Shown here piece after piece: positions 1 to 7,453 of a stretch of 13,903 nucleotides of DNA. Each line of letters begins with the position of its first letter. Within the stretch, counting starts at the first letter, position 1. Under the pieces are notes generated by a model that saw only the letters and a list, made by a program, of their open reading frames with translations, was not told where the DNA came from and searched no databases. This DNA comes from Vicinamibacteria bacterium. Lineage in GTDB: Bacteria > Acidobacteriota > Vicinamibacteria > Vicinamibacterales > UBA2999. The translations under genes and the position numbers were made by a program. The DNA lies in contig JAICQE010000126.1 of NCBI GenBank assembly GCA_025938035.1, positions 1 through 13,903 of the forward strand, given 5' to 3'.

Positions 1-177
1 CAGCGCCACCGGCTCCGCGCCGAGCACCAGGGCGACGAGGAAAATGCCGCCGACGAGCGGCATCGCCAGCAGCACCTTGAACAGCGAATCGGCGATCTCC
101 TGAACGACGACGACCGGCCAGTTCGCGGCGGCGATGAGCGCGCCGCGTTTGAGCGCGTATTTCAGCGTGTCACGCAA
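1..177 (-). CDS. Hypothetical membrane protein, start only (cut by left edge)
   Basis: Reading the minus strand from 177 gives 59 codons without a stop to the window edge. The N-terminus is amphipathic and basic (RDTLKYALKRGALIAAANWP), followed by a strongly hydrophobic stretch (VLLAMPLVGGIFLVALVL) that looks like a membrane segment. The same frame has a TGA at 207-205, so the start must lie between 204 and 175. TTG at 177 is the best candidate and CTG at 201 the alternative; neither has a clear Shine-Dalgarno sequence. The gene diverges from the kinase gene at 238, and the roughly 60 bases between them hold a small heptamer repeat. I do not recognise the family. The frame looks coding because of its length, codon use and coherent hydrophobic profile, but most of the protein lies outside the window. 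Confidence 0.5.
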   Translation of the reverse strand, partial: MRDTLKYALKRGALIAAANWPVVVVQEIADSLFKVLLAMPLVGGIFLVALVLGAEPVAL

Positions 178-193
178 GAAATCGATCGTAACA

Positions 194-221
194 GGGATCA
201 GGAATCAGGGCTCAGGGTGGG
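194..221. repeat. Degenerate 7-base tandem repeat (4 units)
   Basis: Four successive units of exactly seven bases: GGGATCA, GGAATCA, GGGCTCA and GGGTGGG. They lie in the divergent gap between the left-edge membrane protein and the histidine kinase gene. No inverted partner array is visible nearby, unlike at the two sites flanking mutS. Short and degenerate, but the period matches those sites. Confidence 0.5.
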
Positions 222-237
222 ATCGGAGTGGCACAAT

Positions 238-3200
238 GTGCGTAGGGTGAAGGTTGTAGCCCGCGCACTCGTTCGACTTGGACTCGCCGCGGTCGGCGCG
301 GCCCTGTTGGTTGCCGCGGCGGGCTGGGTGGCACAGGGCGTATACCTCGGTGTGGGCGAGGCGGCGGCACGTGCGCGTGTCGAACGCGAAGTGCGCCAGA
401 CGTTCGACGACATGGCGCGGCAACTGCGGGCAGGCACGGCCGGCCTCGCCGACCCGGCGCTGGTGAGCCGCGCCGCGGGAGAGGACGAAGATGCAGCGGC
501 GCGGTTGTTTGCGGCGGCGCGCGATTCGATCACGGCCGGCACCGAAACCTCGGACGCGGCGCTGACCGTCTTTGCCGCGGACGGAACCCCGCTCGCCTGG
601 GCGGGCCGGCCGTCGCAACTGCCGGCGGCGAGAATCGGCGCGACGGAGTCGTATTTCTTCAGCGCGACTCCGCTCGGCGCCCGCCTCGTGTACATCCGTC
701 CCGTCGGTACGGGTACCAGCCGCGTCGGCACGATCGCCGCCGAGCGCTCGGTCGTGTCCGCCGAGCGGCTTACGCCTGGCGGCTCACTTCGCTTGCGCGC
801 GGCCAGAGACGAACCGGTCGCAATACGAACGCGCCACGCGGCAGTCACGATTGAACCAGCGGGTGCGGAACGTCCCGCCGCGCCGGATTCGGACACCTTC
901 AGGATCGACTCTCCGAACGGCGAACCGCTCATCACGGCCACCGTTTCGGCGGGCGATCTCCGCGCCACGCGTGGGCGCTGGCGCAGGGCCACCTGGTCCC
1001 TCTCGCTGCTGACGTTTGCCGGTGCCGTCGTGTTGCTGGTGGGTCCGCTGCTCGACTGGCGGAACCGGACGAAGCAGGCCTCGGACTACGTGCGCGCCAC
1101 CCTGTTCGCGGGCCTGGTCGTGTTTGCCGCGCGAATCATCGCGCGCATGGCGTCGCCGGCGGACTGGTCCGACATCCGGGTCTTCTCGTCGGCCGAGTAC
1201 GCCGGCACATGGCCGCTGCTGACCTCGCCGTTCGATTTCCTGCTCACGGCGGCGGCGGCCGGTGCGCTGACCGGCCTGCTGCTCTTCGCCGTCGAGGCGT
1301 GGCGGGTCGGTGGATGGCGGCGCCGGCATCCGGTCGTACAGTCGCGCGCCATCTTTCTGGGTGTACAGGTTGTGGCCGGCGTCGCTCTGGCGGCCGTCGT
1401 ATCCGGACACCAGGCGCTCCTCCGCAACACGATTGCCAATACCACGCTCGATCTCCTGCATTTTTCGTTGAGTGAGTGGAACGCACCGCGGCTGGCGCTT
1501 CAGCTGGGCCTGGTGCTCGCCCACGCAACGGCGGTCGGCCTGGCCGTGGCAGTTCTGCGTGCCGCGCTGGCGCGCTGGTCGGTGCCGCGCGGCCAGTGGC
1601 GCCTGCGCGCCGCCATCGTGGCGTGCTGGATTGCGCCGCTGGTGATCTGGCGGTTTATCGCTGAACGCCAGTGGGGCGAACAGCTCCCGCTGCTCGCCAG
1701 CGTCGTCGTCATTACGATGCTCGCGTTTGCCGGTACCCGCCTGATAGCGCGGTTTCGCCACGGCTCGCAGGCATTTCGGCTGACCCTGCTCACGCTGGCG
1801 CTTATCGCACCGGCGTTTGCGTTCTACCCCACCCTCTTTCAGCTGGCGTGGCGCGCCAAATCGGAGCTGGTCGAGAGCCTCTATGCGCCGCAAGCCCTCA
1901 ACCAGCGCACACAGGTCCAGAGGCTGCTCGGAGAGAGCCTCGACCAGATCGACGCCCTGCCCGACCTGAAGGAGCGCGTCTCGAACGCCTCGGATGCGAC
2001 CGAGGATCAGGCCGACACGGCTTTCGAGCTCTGGTGGGCGACGTCCCTCGCCGACTACCCCGTTACCACATCGTCCGTGGAGGTCTACAACGCGGATCGC
2101 AAACTGATCAGCCGCTATGCCTTCAATCTGCCGGATGAGGAGCTCGCGGCGCCGTCGGAATCCGAAGAGAGCTCCTGCCAGCAGTGGGTGATCGTCAGCG
2201 AGACGAATCCCTTCTTTGCGGACAACCGGCGCATTCTTCACGCGGGACGCCGCTTGTGCGATGCCTCCGGCGAGATGCTCGGGTCCATCGTGGTCCGCGC
2301 CCTCGAGGCAGACTACGAGAATCTCCCGTTCACCGCCTCGCGCAGTCCCTACGTTGATCTGGTGCGACCGGGAGACCGAGTCCGCAGTGAAGGCGTTGCC
2401 GGCGGAGACGTCGAGTACGCCGTCTACGGGTGGAGCCGCAGTCCTTTGTATTCCTCCGGCGGCACCGCGTGGCCGCTGCCAACCGATGTGTTCGCCCAGG
2501 TCGTCCGGTCGCGCGACTCGATCTGGGCCGAGCTGCGCCGGGGGGACGAACGCTTCGACGTGTACCTGATGAACGACCGTGGCGGTATTTACGCGCTCGG
2601 CTTCCCTGTCGTGTCAGCGCTCGATCACCTGGTGCACCTTGCCGAGCTCACCGTCCTGGCGGCGCTGGTGGCGTTGCTGCTGCGCGGCGCGAACGGCCTG
2701 TTTGCGCGTGCCAGCCGCCGTGTGAAGCGCGCGCCGGCTCTCTTCCGTGAGATTCGCGCCAGCTTCTACCGGAAGCTGTTGATCGCGTTCATCGCCGCGG
2801 TCTTTCTCCCGGTCGTCGCCCTGTCGATCGTGACCAGGCTCTACGTTGCGGAACGGATCCGCGCCAACATCGAGGAGGAAGCCGTCCGCACGGCGGATAC
2901 CGCCAGCCGCGTCGTGAAGGATCTGGTGGTGCCACGCGCCTCGGCGGACGGGGTTCCGATCGAAGACAACCTGATGGTGTGGGTCAGCCGCCTCATCGAT
3001 CAGGACGTGAACTACTTCGCCGGGGGCCAGCTGGTCGCGACCAGCGAGCGAAATCTGTTCGCGTCCGGTTTTCTGCCGACGCGCACGCCCGCGGAAGTGC
3101 ACCAGGCGCTGCAGCTCAGTCGCGAAGCCGCCATTGTCGTCCGCGAGCGCGTGGGCACACTCAGCCCGTATCTGGTGGCGGCGATGCCGCTCTTCGAGGG

Positions 3201-4176
3201 GGGCATCCTGACGGTCCCGCTTGCCTCCCGTCAGCAGGAAATCGAAGACGAAATCGAGGCACTCGATCGGCGCGTACTCCTGGCGGCGCTGCTCTTCATC
3301 CTTGCCGGCGCAGGCATCGGCTACTCGATGGCGGAGCGCATCTCCGACCCGGTGAACCGGCTGACCCGCGCGACCCGGCGCATTGCGCGCGGCGACCTTG
3401 ACGCCCGCATCGCCACCACGTCCTCCGACGAATTGGGCCGCCTCGTCGCCGATTTCAACTCGATGGCCGGGGATCTCCAGCGGCAGCGCGCCGAGCTGGA
3501 ACGCACCAACCGGCTCGAGGCGTGGGCCGAGATGGCGCGCCAGGTCGCGCACGAGATCAAGAACCCGCTGACGCCCATTCAGTTGAACGCCGAGCATCTG
3601 CGCCGCGTGCACGCCGATCGCGGTGAGCCGCTCAGCCCGGTGCTGCAGGACTGCGTCGCCACGATCCTCAGCCAGGTCCGGCTCCTGCGGCAGATCGCGT
3701 CGGAGTTTTCGAGCTTCGCCTCGTCGCCGACCGCCCGCCCGACGGCGGTCGACGTGCCCGAACTGCTCGACGAGGTCGTCAGTCCGTACCGCGCCGGCCT
3801 GTCCGAGCGCATTCGATTCGATATCGACGTTCCGGTGGACCTGCCGCGCGTGCAGATCGACCGCACGCTCATCGCGCGCTCGCTGACGAACATCGTGGAA
3901 AACGCGCTCCATGCGATGCCCAGCGCCGGCACGCTCGGCGTTTCGGCGCGGACCGTCGATCACCGCGTCACGATTCGTATCTCCGATACGGGCGTCGGCA
4001 TGGACCAGGAAGCGCTCGAACGCGCGTTCGAGCCGTATTTCTCCACCAAGGCGACAGGCACCGGACTGGGACTGCCGATCGCGAAACGCAACGTGGAGTT
4101 GACGGGAGGAACGATCGCTGTCAGCAGCGAACGCGATCGAGGGACGACAGTAGAGCTGTCGCTCCCTGTCGCTTAG
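238..4176 (+). CDS. Giant NtrY-like sensor histidine kinase
   Basis: A transmembrane two-component sensor kinase that should autophosphorylate on His and pass the phosphate to an NtrX-type regulator. Numbering from GTG 238 (1312 aa): TM1 about 12-34; an extracytoplasmic region to about 250; roughly eight TM segments between about 250 and 550; another soluble region; TMs near 800 and 850; a second sensor region; TM about 1013-1031; HAMP about 1033-1086. The H-box HEIKNPLTPIQLNAEHLRR has His1105 and is the NtrY type. The ATPase domain shows the N-box NIVENALHAM (Asn1222), DTGVGM (Asp1250) and GTGLGLP (from Gly1274). Usual NtrY proteins have about 700-770 residues and few TMs, so the polytopic N-terminal half is extra. 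Start: GGAG lies 10 bases before GTG 238; GTG 217 and GTG 247 are also possible. No response regulator is in the window, so the stimulus and partner are unknown. The stop overlaps that of pssA. Confidence 0.88.
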   Translation: MRRVKVVARALVRLGLAAVGAALLVAAAGWVAQGVYLGVGEAAARARVEREVRQTFDDMARQLRAGTAGLADPALVSRAAGEDEDAAARLFAAARDSITAGTETSDAALTVFAADGTPLAWAGRPSQLPAARIGATESYFFSATPLGARLVYIRPVGTGTSRVGTIAAERSVVSAERLTPGGSLRLRAARDEPVAIRTRHAAVTIEPAGAERPAAPDSDTFRIDSPNGEPLITATVSAGDLRATRGRWRRATWSLSLLTFAGAVVLLVGPLLDWRNRTKQASDYVRATLFAGLVVFAARIIARMASPADWSDIRVFSSAEYAGTWPLLTSPFDFLLTAAAAGALTGLLLFAVEAWRVGGWRRRHPVVQSRAIFLGVQVVAGVALAAVVSGHQALLRNTIANTTLDLLHFSLSEWNAPRLALQLGLVLAHATAVGLAVAVLRAALARWSVPRGQWRLRAAIVACWIAPLVIWRFIAERQWGEQLPLLASVVVITMLAFAGTRLIARFRHGSQAFRLTLLTLALIAPAFAFYPTLFQLAWRAKSELVESLYAPQALNQRTQVQRLLGESLDQIDALPDLKERVSNASDATEDQADTAFELWWATSLADYPVTTSSVEVYNADRKLISRYAFNLPDEELAAPSESEESSCQQWVIVSETNPFFADNRRILHAGRRLCDASGEMLGSIVVRALEADYENLPFTASRSPYVDLVRPGDRVRSEGVAGGDVEYAVYGWSRSPLYSSGGTAWPLPTDVFAQVVRSRDSIWAELRRGDERFDVYLMNDRGGIYALGFPVVSALDHLVHLAELTVLAALVALLLRGANGLFARASRRVKRAPALFREIRASFYRKLLIAFIAAVFLPVVALSIVTRLYVAERIRANIEEEAVRTADTASRVVKDLVVPRASADGVPIEDNLMVWVSRLIDQDVNYFAGGQLVATSERNLFASGFLPTRTPAEVHQALQLSREAAIVVRERVGTLSPYLVAAMPLFEGGILTVPLASRQQEIEDEIEALDRRVLLAALLFILAGAGIGYSMAERISDPVNRLTRATRRIARGDLDARIATTSSDELGRLVADFNSMAGDLQRQRAELERTNRLEAWAEMARQVAHEIKNPLTPIQLNAEHLRRVHADRGEPLSPVLQDCVATILSQVRLLRQIASEFSSFASSPTARPTAVDVPELLDEVVSPYRAGLSERIRFDIDVPVDLPRVQIDRTLIARSLTNIVENALHAMPSAGTLGVSARTVDHRVTIRISDTGVGMDQEALERAFEPYFSTKATGTGLGLPIAKRNVELTGGTIAVSSERDRGTTVELSLPVA

Positions 4177-5000
4177 CCGGTTTCCTTTGTGACTGACTCT
4201 TCGTGTTCCTGGTGGCTTTCAGGCGGCCGCCGGCGCAGGCGCGTCCACGCCAGCTCCACGAACGCGGACAGCAGATAACCATAAGCGAGAACAACGAATA
4301 GATAGTCCGGTTTGGCGGCGAAGAGCGCCAGCACGACCGCGACGAGCAACAGCACCGTGTAGCTGCGCCGCGTTTGCAGGTCGAAGGTCTTGAAACTGCG
4401 GAAGCGAATGGTGCTCACCATCAGCAGCGCGGGAACGAGGACCATCGCGATGACGGGCACGGCTTCGGTGTACGCCGTGAACCCGTACGGATAGGCGAAC
4501 ACAGTGGCGGCGGGAACCGCGGCGGCCGCCGGGCTCGGCATGCCGACGAAGTACCGCTTGTCCACCGATCCCGCCTGGATATTGAACCGCGCCAGCCGCA
4601 GCGCCGCGGCCGCCACGAACAGGAACCCGACGGCCCAGCCGAGCCGCCCGAGCGGCTGCAGTCCCCAGGAGAATGACAGTATCGCGGGCGCCATGCCGAA
4701 CGAGATCACGTCGGCCAGCGAATCGAGCTCGATGCCGAAATCGCTGGACGTGCCCGTCATACGCGCGATTCGCCCGTCGAGCATGTCGAGGACCATCGCG
4801 AACCCGATGAACGGTGCGGCGATATGAAACTCGCCGCGCATCGCGTGCACGATGCACGCGTAACCGCAGAACATGTTCCCGATCGTGAACATGCTCGGGA
4901 GGAGGTAGACGCCGCGCCGGAGCCGCCGCCCCGGACGGTCCGTGCTGCGGCGCAGCGGCCGCAGCATTCTCAGGCGCGGACGAACGTCATCCCGCTCCAC
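4173..5000 (-). CDS. pssA: CDP-diacylglycerol--serine O-phosphatidyltransferase
   Basis: Integral membrane enzyme that makes phosphatidylserine from CDP-diacylglycerol and L-serine, the first committed step to phosphatidylethanolamine. The 275-aa protein has an Arg-rich cytoplasmic N-terminus, then the PssA-like segment LLPSMFTIGNMFCGY (33-47). The complete CDP-alcohol phosphotransferase signature D-G-x2-A-R-x8-G-x3-D-x3-D follows at Asp75-Asp97, with Asp75, Asp93 and Asp97 all present. Several hydrophobic helices follow, and the tail is charged. It starts at GTG 5000, one base after the psd stop; with no strong Shine-Dalgarno sequence, translational coupling to psd is likely. Psd uses the product of this enzyme, so the pair forms a two-step pathway. 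The TAA stop (4175-4173) overlaps the TAG of the convergent kinase gene, leaving no room for a separate terminator. Confidence 0.93.
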   Translation of the reverse strand: MERDDVRPRLRMLRPLRRSTDRPGRRLRRGVYLLPSMFTIGNMFCGYACIVHAMRGEFHIAAPFIGFAMVLDMLDGRIARMTGTSSDFGIELDSLADVISFGMAPAILSFSWGLQPLGRLGWAVGFLFVAAAALRLARFNIQAGSVDKRYFVGMPSPAAAAVPAATVFAYPYGFTAYTEAVPVIAMVLVPALLMVSTIRFRSFKTFDLQTRRSYTVLLLVAVVLALFAAKPDYLFVVLAYGYLLSAFVELAWTRLRRRPPESHQEHEESVTKETG

Positions 5001-5001
5001 G

Positions 5002-5679
5002 TCAGTGCACCAGGCTCATGTGCGACTGCCCCTCGGCGGTGTGTGCGCGGGCATCGGGCAGCGCAGCCAGAACGGTGACCCCGCCGACCACCTTCTCGCC
5101 GACCCTGGTCTGCAGCGCCGCCTCGCGTGGCAGAAAGACATCCATCCTCGAGCCGAACTTCATGACGCCGAAGCGGTCGCCTGCCTTGACGACGTCCCCT
5201 TCCTTGATGCGGCAGACGATGCGCCGCGCGAGGATGCCGACGATCTGCCGCACCACAACCATCTGGCCGCCATGGTCAATCGTTACTTCGGTGTACTCGT
5301 TCAACTCGCCGGCATCGGATCTGTACGCCGGCAGGAAGCGTCCCGGATGGTACTTCACCGCGACGACCCGGCCGCCGACCGGCAGGCGGTTCACGTGCAC
5401 GTCCATCGGCGACAGAAAGATGCTGATCTGCTGCCACTGGCCGGATGAGAAGGTCGGCGACGTGGATGGCCCGGCGACCATGACCCGTCCGTCCGCGGGC
5501 GAAAGCACAGCCGTGTCTGGCGCGACGACCCTGCGATCCGGATCCCGGAAAAAGAACAGGAAAAACGTCGTCACGATCAGGAGCGTGATGCCGATGAGCG
5601 GCTTGAACAGCCAGAGGGCGACGATGGCGAGAACGAGGCCGCCGAGGATGAAAGGCCAGCCGGCCGGGTCGATGCGCAT
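5002..5679 (-). CDS. psd: Phosphatidylserine decarboxylase, short type (proenzyme)
   Basis: Decarboxylates phosphatidylserine to phosphatidylethanolamine at the membrane. The 225-aa protein has two closely spaced N-terminal hydrophobic segments (about 9-27 and 29-44), then RDPDRRVVAPDTAVLSPADG, typical of the family. ISIFLSPMDVHVNR (85-98) and HPGRFLPAY are core motifs. KFGSRMDVFLP near the C-terminus holds the self-cleavage site: cleavage before Ser177 would leave a pyruvoyl cofactor on the small alpha chain. Length and the FGS site match the short (PSD-A) class rather than the longer E. coli-type enzyme. The frame is open upstream to 5811, but that extension reads through the palindromic element at 5724-5805 and is not protein-like; ATG 5679, directly before RIDPAGWPF, is the natural start. 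The next gene, pssA, follows after one base. Confidence 0.93.
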   Translation of the reverse strand: MRIDPAGWPFILGGLVLAIVALWLFKPLIGITLLIVTTFFLFFFRDPDRRVVAPDTAVLSPADGRVMVAGPSTSPTFSSGQWQQISIFLSPMDVHVNRLPVGGRVVAVKYHPGRFLPAYRSDAGELNEYTEVTIDHGGQMVVVRQIVGILARRIVCRIKEGDVVKAGDRFGVMKFGSRMDVFLPREAALQTRVGEKVVGGVTVLAALPDARAHTAEGQSHMSLVH

Positions 5680-5723
5680 ACAAAAGAGAGTCCGAGTGTA
5701 CCCTCTTCGCCCCGGCACGAGAG

Positions 5724-5805
5724 CCGTGGGGCGCGCCGCGCCGAAGCCTTCCGGCGAAGGCGGGTCAGGCGCGCCAAGGCGGACGTAACAACGTCCGCCC
5801 CACGG
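5724..5805. repeat. REP/MITE-like palindromic element upstream of psd
   Basis: An 82-base element in the 152-base gap between the DUF465 gene and psd. Its ends are perfect 10-base inverted repeats, CCGTGGGGCG (5724-5733) and CGCCCCACGG (5796-5805). Inside are an inner stem GCCTTC/GAAGGC (5746-5751, 5756-5761; loop CGGC), the pair GGCGCGCC (5730-5737 and 5768-5775), and a perfect 9-base hairpin GGCGGACGT-AACA-ACGTCCGCC (5778-5799). Bases 5726-5777 are nearly the same as a segment inside tsaB (7051-7099, opposite orientation). It encodes nothing convincing. It may affect read-through from the DUF465 gene into psd, but there is no U-tract after the stems, so it is not a classical terminator. Confidence 0.7.
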
Positions 5806-5831
5806 CGCCACCTCAACCGGAAAAAATTCGG

Positions 5832-6074
5832 CTACGAAGTCGATCCGTGAGCCTGGGCGTACTCGCGCGCGATCCGTTCCATCTGATCCTTCACAGCGAG
5901 TTTCAATTTCTTGAGGGTAACTTCTTCGACTTGCTCGGAATCGGTGAGGTAGTAGCGGTCGGTGAACGTGTGGAGTCTGTCGTCTAACTGATGGTGCCGT
6001 TCGGCTAGCTGGCGGTAGGTCGGGTCGTCACGCAGCAAGAGGGTTTTTACCTCCTGCGCTTCCGCTGGGCTCAT
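5832..6074 (-). CDS. YdcH/DUF465 family small protein
   Basis: An 80-aa, highly charged, probably all-helical protein. The core HHQLDDRLHTFTDRYYLTD followed by EEVTLKKLKLAVKDQMERI fits the DUF465 (YdcH-like) pattern: a His/Leu-rich first helix, then an LKK-x-KL-x-x-KD second helix likely to form a hairpin or coiled coil. The function of the family is not established. The start is decided by an excellent Shine-Dalgarno sequence, AAGGAGGT (6088-6081 on this strand), six bases before ATG 6074. The frame stays open upstream to 6185, but that extension crosses the ribosome binding site and is not used. It lies 115 bases downstream of rimI, so it may have its own promoter. Length is usual for the family. 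Confidence 0.85.
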   Translation of the reverse strand: MSPAEAQEVKTLLLRDDPTYRQLAERHHQLDDRLHTFTDRYYLTDSEQVEEVTLKKLKLAVKDQMERIAREYAQAHGSTS

Positions 6075-6080
6075 GGCCGC

Positions 6081-6088
6081 ACCTCCTT
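6081..6088 (-). promoter_or_regulatory. Strong Shine-Dalgarno site of the DUF465 gene
   Basis: AAGGAGGT on the minus strand, six bases before ATG 6074. It is the only full-length consensus ribosome binding site I found before a gene in this window, and it settles the start of the 80-aa protein. Confidence 0.85.
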
Positions 6089-6189
6089 GAAAGAGGAAAC
6101 GTGCGCGTAAAGTAAGCGCAAGGTAACACACGCGGCGTCCGGCTTCAATCCCCTGACGACTGGACGGCAAAACGAATGGCCGCAACGGC

Positions 6190-6696
6190 TTAGCCGGGTT
6201 CGTCGCGCCACAGGATCAGCGCGTCTTCCACCGGATTTGTGTAGTAGTTGCGCCGCGTCGCGGCGACGTAGAACCCCAGCCGTTCGTACAGGCGCCGTGC
6301 GGCCTCGTTCGAGGCGCGGACTTCGAGCGTGGCCCGCCGCGCGCCAAGCTGCCTGGCCTCGGCCAGGACGTGGCGCAGCAGCGTCGAGCCCATGCCGGCG
6401 CCGCGAAATTGCGGGCGGACCGCGACGTTGTTGATGTGGATTTCGTCGAGCACCAGCCAGAACGCGCAGAAGCCCGCCACCGGGCAGTCACGCGTCCGGG
6501 CGACGAAGATGTGGCAGACCGACCGGTTCTGCAGTTCCCACGTGTACATCTCGCGCGTCCACGGATTGGTGAACGACTCGGACTCGACCTCGAGTACCCC
6601 GTCGAGATCCGCGTCTCCCTCCAGACGGTCGATCCAATAGCGCGGCGAAGGGCCTGAATCGCGGTCACGAACGCCGTCAGCGGACAGGTCGGGCAT
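6190..6696 (-). CDS. rimI: Ribosomal protein S18-alanine N-acetyltransferase-like GNAT
   Basis: A 168-aa GNAT acetyltransferase, expected to move acetyl from acetyl-CoA to the N-terminal alanine of ribosomal protein S18. The acetyl-CoA loop is RPQFRGAGMGSTLL (94-107; Arg98-x-x-Gly101-x-Gly103), after the strand EIHINNVAV. The C-terminal SNEAARRLYERLGFYVAATR (129-148) and the following RNYYTNPVEDALIL are characteristic of RimI, with Tyr137 at the place of the conserved GNAT tyrosine. ATG 6696 lies inside the end of tsaB (20-base overlap), the usual tsaB-rimI arrangement, so translation is probably coupled. The frame extends upstream to 6852, but that part is antiparallel-frame sequence of tsaB and not protein-like. 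The first 20 or so residues are a poorly conserved charged leader. Substrate specificity is inferred from family and context. Confidence 0.9.
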   Translation of the reverse strand: MPDLSADGVRDRDSGPSPRYWIDRLEGDADLDGVLEVESESFTNPWTREMYTWELQNRSVCHIFVARTRDCPVAGFCAFWLVLDEIHINNVAVRPQFRGAGMGSTLLRHVLAEARQLGARRATLEVRASNEAARRLYERLGFYVAATRRNYYTNPVEDALILWRDEPG

Positions 6697-7453
6697 CGCG
6701 GGCACGCTCGGCGTCCGGCCGGCGGATATAGAGGGGACGAATGTCATCGGGTGGCGGACAATGGCCCGCTCGCGCCTGTTCGGTGGCGAGCTGCGCAATC
6801 GTGCCGGCCAGCGGCGGTGCGGGCGGTTCGGCGAACAGCGCGCGGTCGCCACACGCGCGCAGGATCACATCGCCGTAAATCGGCACTGCATCGCCGACAA
6901 ACAGCGTTGGCGCCGCTATCCGTGCGAGCACGGCATCGGGCTTCTCGACGCTTGGCGGATCCACCTCGACATCGCCTTCGTAGCGTGCCGCGAACACTTC
7001 CCCGCGCCACGCGTCCACCCACGTCGCCACTGCTGGCGCGCGTTCAGCAGTTGGCGAGCCTGACCCGCCTTCGCTCAGCTTCGGCGCGGCTCGCCCCACG
7101 ATCACCGTGCCTTCGCTGGGCTTCGGCGAGGCTCGCCCCACGATGACCGCGCGCGCCAGCGCGTCGAATCCGGAGATCCCGATGAGCGGCTTCCCGGCCG
7201 CAAACGCGAGCCCCTGCATCGTCGCGATGCCGATGCGCAGCCCGGTGAACGAACCCGGGCCCGTCGCCACCGCGTACAGCTCGATCTCAGGAAGGCCGAG
7301 CCGCGCGTCGGCAAGGAGCGTCATCAGATCGCCGGGGAGACGCGTGTCGTGCGGACGATCGGGATCGCCGCGCAACTCGCGAATCACCACCCCGTCGCGC
7401 GCCACCGCGCAGCTTCCGCCGGGCGTCGTGGTGTCGAGGCTCAGGCAAACCAC
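6677..7453 (-). CDS. tsaB: tRNA threonylcarbamoyladenosine biosynthesis protein TsaB, with repeat-derived insert
   Basis: TsaB is the scaffold partner of TsaD (Kae1/Qri7) in making t6A37 on ANN-decoding tRNAs; it has the ASKHA fold but no kinase-like catalysis. The N-terminal LSLDTTTPGG (4-13) matches the usual ALDTS start, and the hallmark GPGSFTGLRIG is at 65-75. WVDAWRGEVFAARY follows, and the C-terminus has PLYIRRPDAE. Length is 258 aa against about 231 in E. coli; the extra residues are mostly 103-135, between the helix ending DALARA and the strand ATWVDA. There two copies of VIVGRA(A/S)PK are encoded by a palindromic repeat also found upstream of psd. I chose GTG 7453 because everything upstream translates from a GAAC-type heptamer array; no Shine-Dalgarno sequence is seen. 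A TATTAT box ends six bases before the start, so the mRNA may be leaderless. Confidence 0.92.
   Translation of the reverse strand: MVCLSLDTTTPGGSCAVARDGVVIRELRGDPDRPHDTRLPGDLMTLLADARLGLPEIELYAVATGPGSFTGLRIGIATMQGLAFAAGKPLIGISGFDALARAVIVGRASPKPSEGTVIVGRAAPKLSEGGSGSPTAERAPAVATWVDAWRGEVFAARYEGDVEVDPPSVEKPDAVLARIAAPTLFVGDAVPIYGDVILRACGDRALFAEPPAPPLAGTIAQLATEQARAGHCPPPDDIRPLYIRRPDAERARDARPVR
7051..7147 (-). repeat. Tandem palindromic element copies inside tsaB
   Basis: Two related copies in tandem within the tsaB reading frame. Copy A (7051-7105) is complete: an arm at 7078-7099, a four-base loop, then an arm at 7051-7073. The arms match the intergenic element (5726-5747 and 5755-5777) at 21 of 22 and 22 of 23 positions. 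Copy B (7109-7147) has the first arm, one base different from A, and only seven bases of the second. GGCGAGCC (7053-7060) pairs with GGCTCGCC (7088-7095). The encoded peptides are VIVGRASPKPSEGT and VIVGRAAPKLSEGGSGSP, which break no conserved TsaB motif. Confidence 0.75.

Noticed and set aside
784..2241. 485-residue minus-strand open frame
   Set aside because: Low-complexity Arg/Gln-rich translation opposite a membrane-rich part of the kinase; not protein-like.
2614..3963. 449-residue minus-strand open frame opposite the kinase
   Set aside because: Same mirror-frame effect; it overlaps the HAMP, HisKA and ATPase coding region and shows no family features.
5680..5811. N-terminal extension of psd
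   Set aside because: It translates the palindromic element and has Pro/Gly/Arg-rich sequence; the conserved protein begins at ATG 5679.
6697..6852. N-terminal extension of rimI
   Set aside because: It lies wholly within tsaB coding sequence in another frame and adds about 50 Arg/Pro-rich residues absent from the family.
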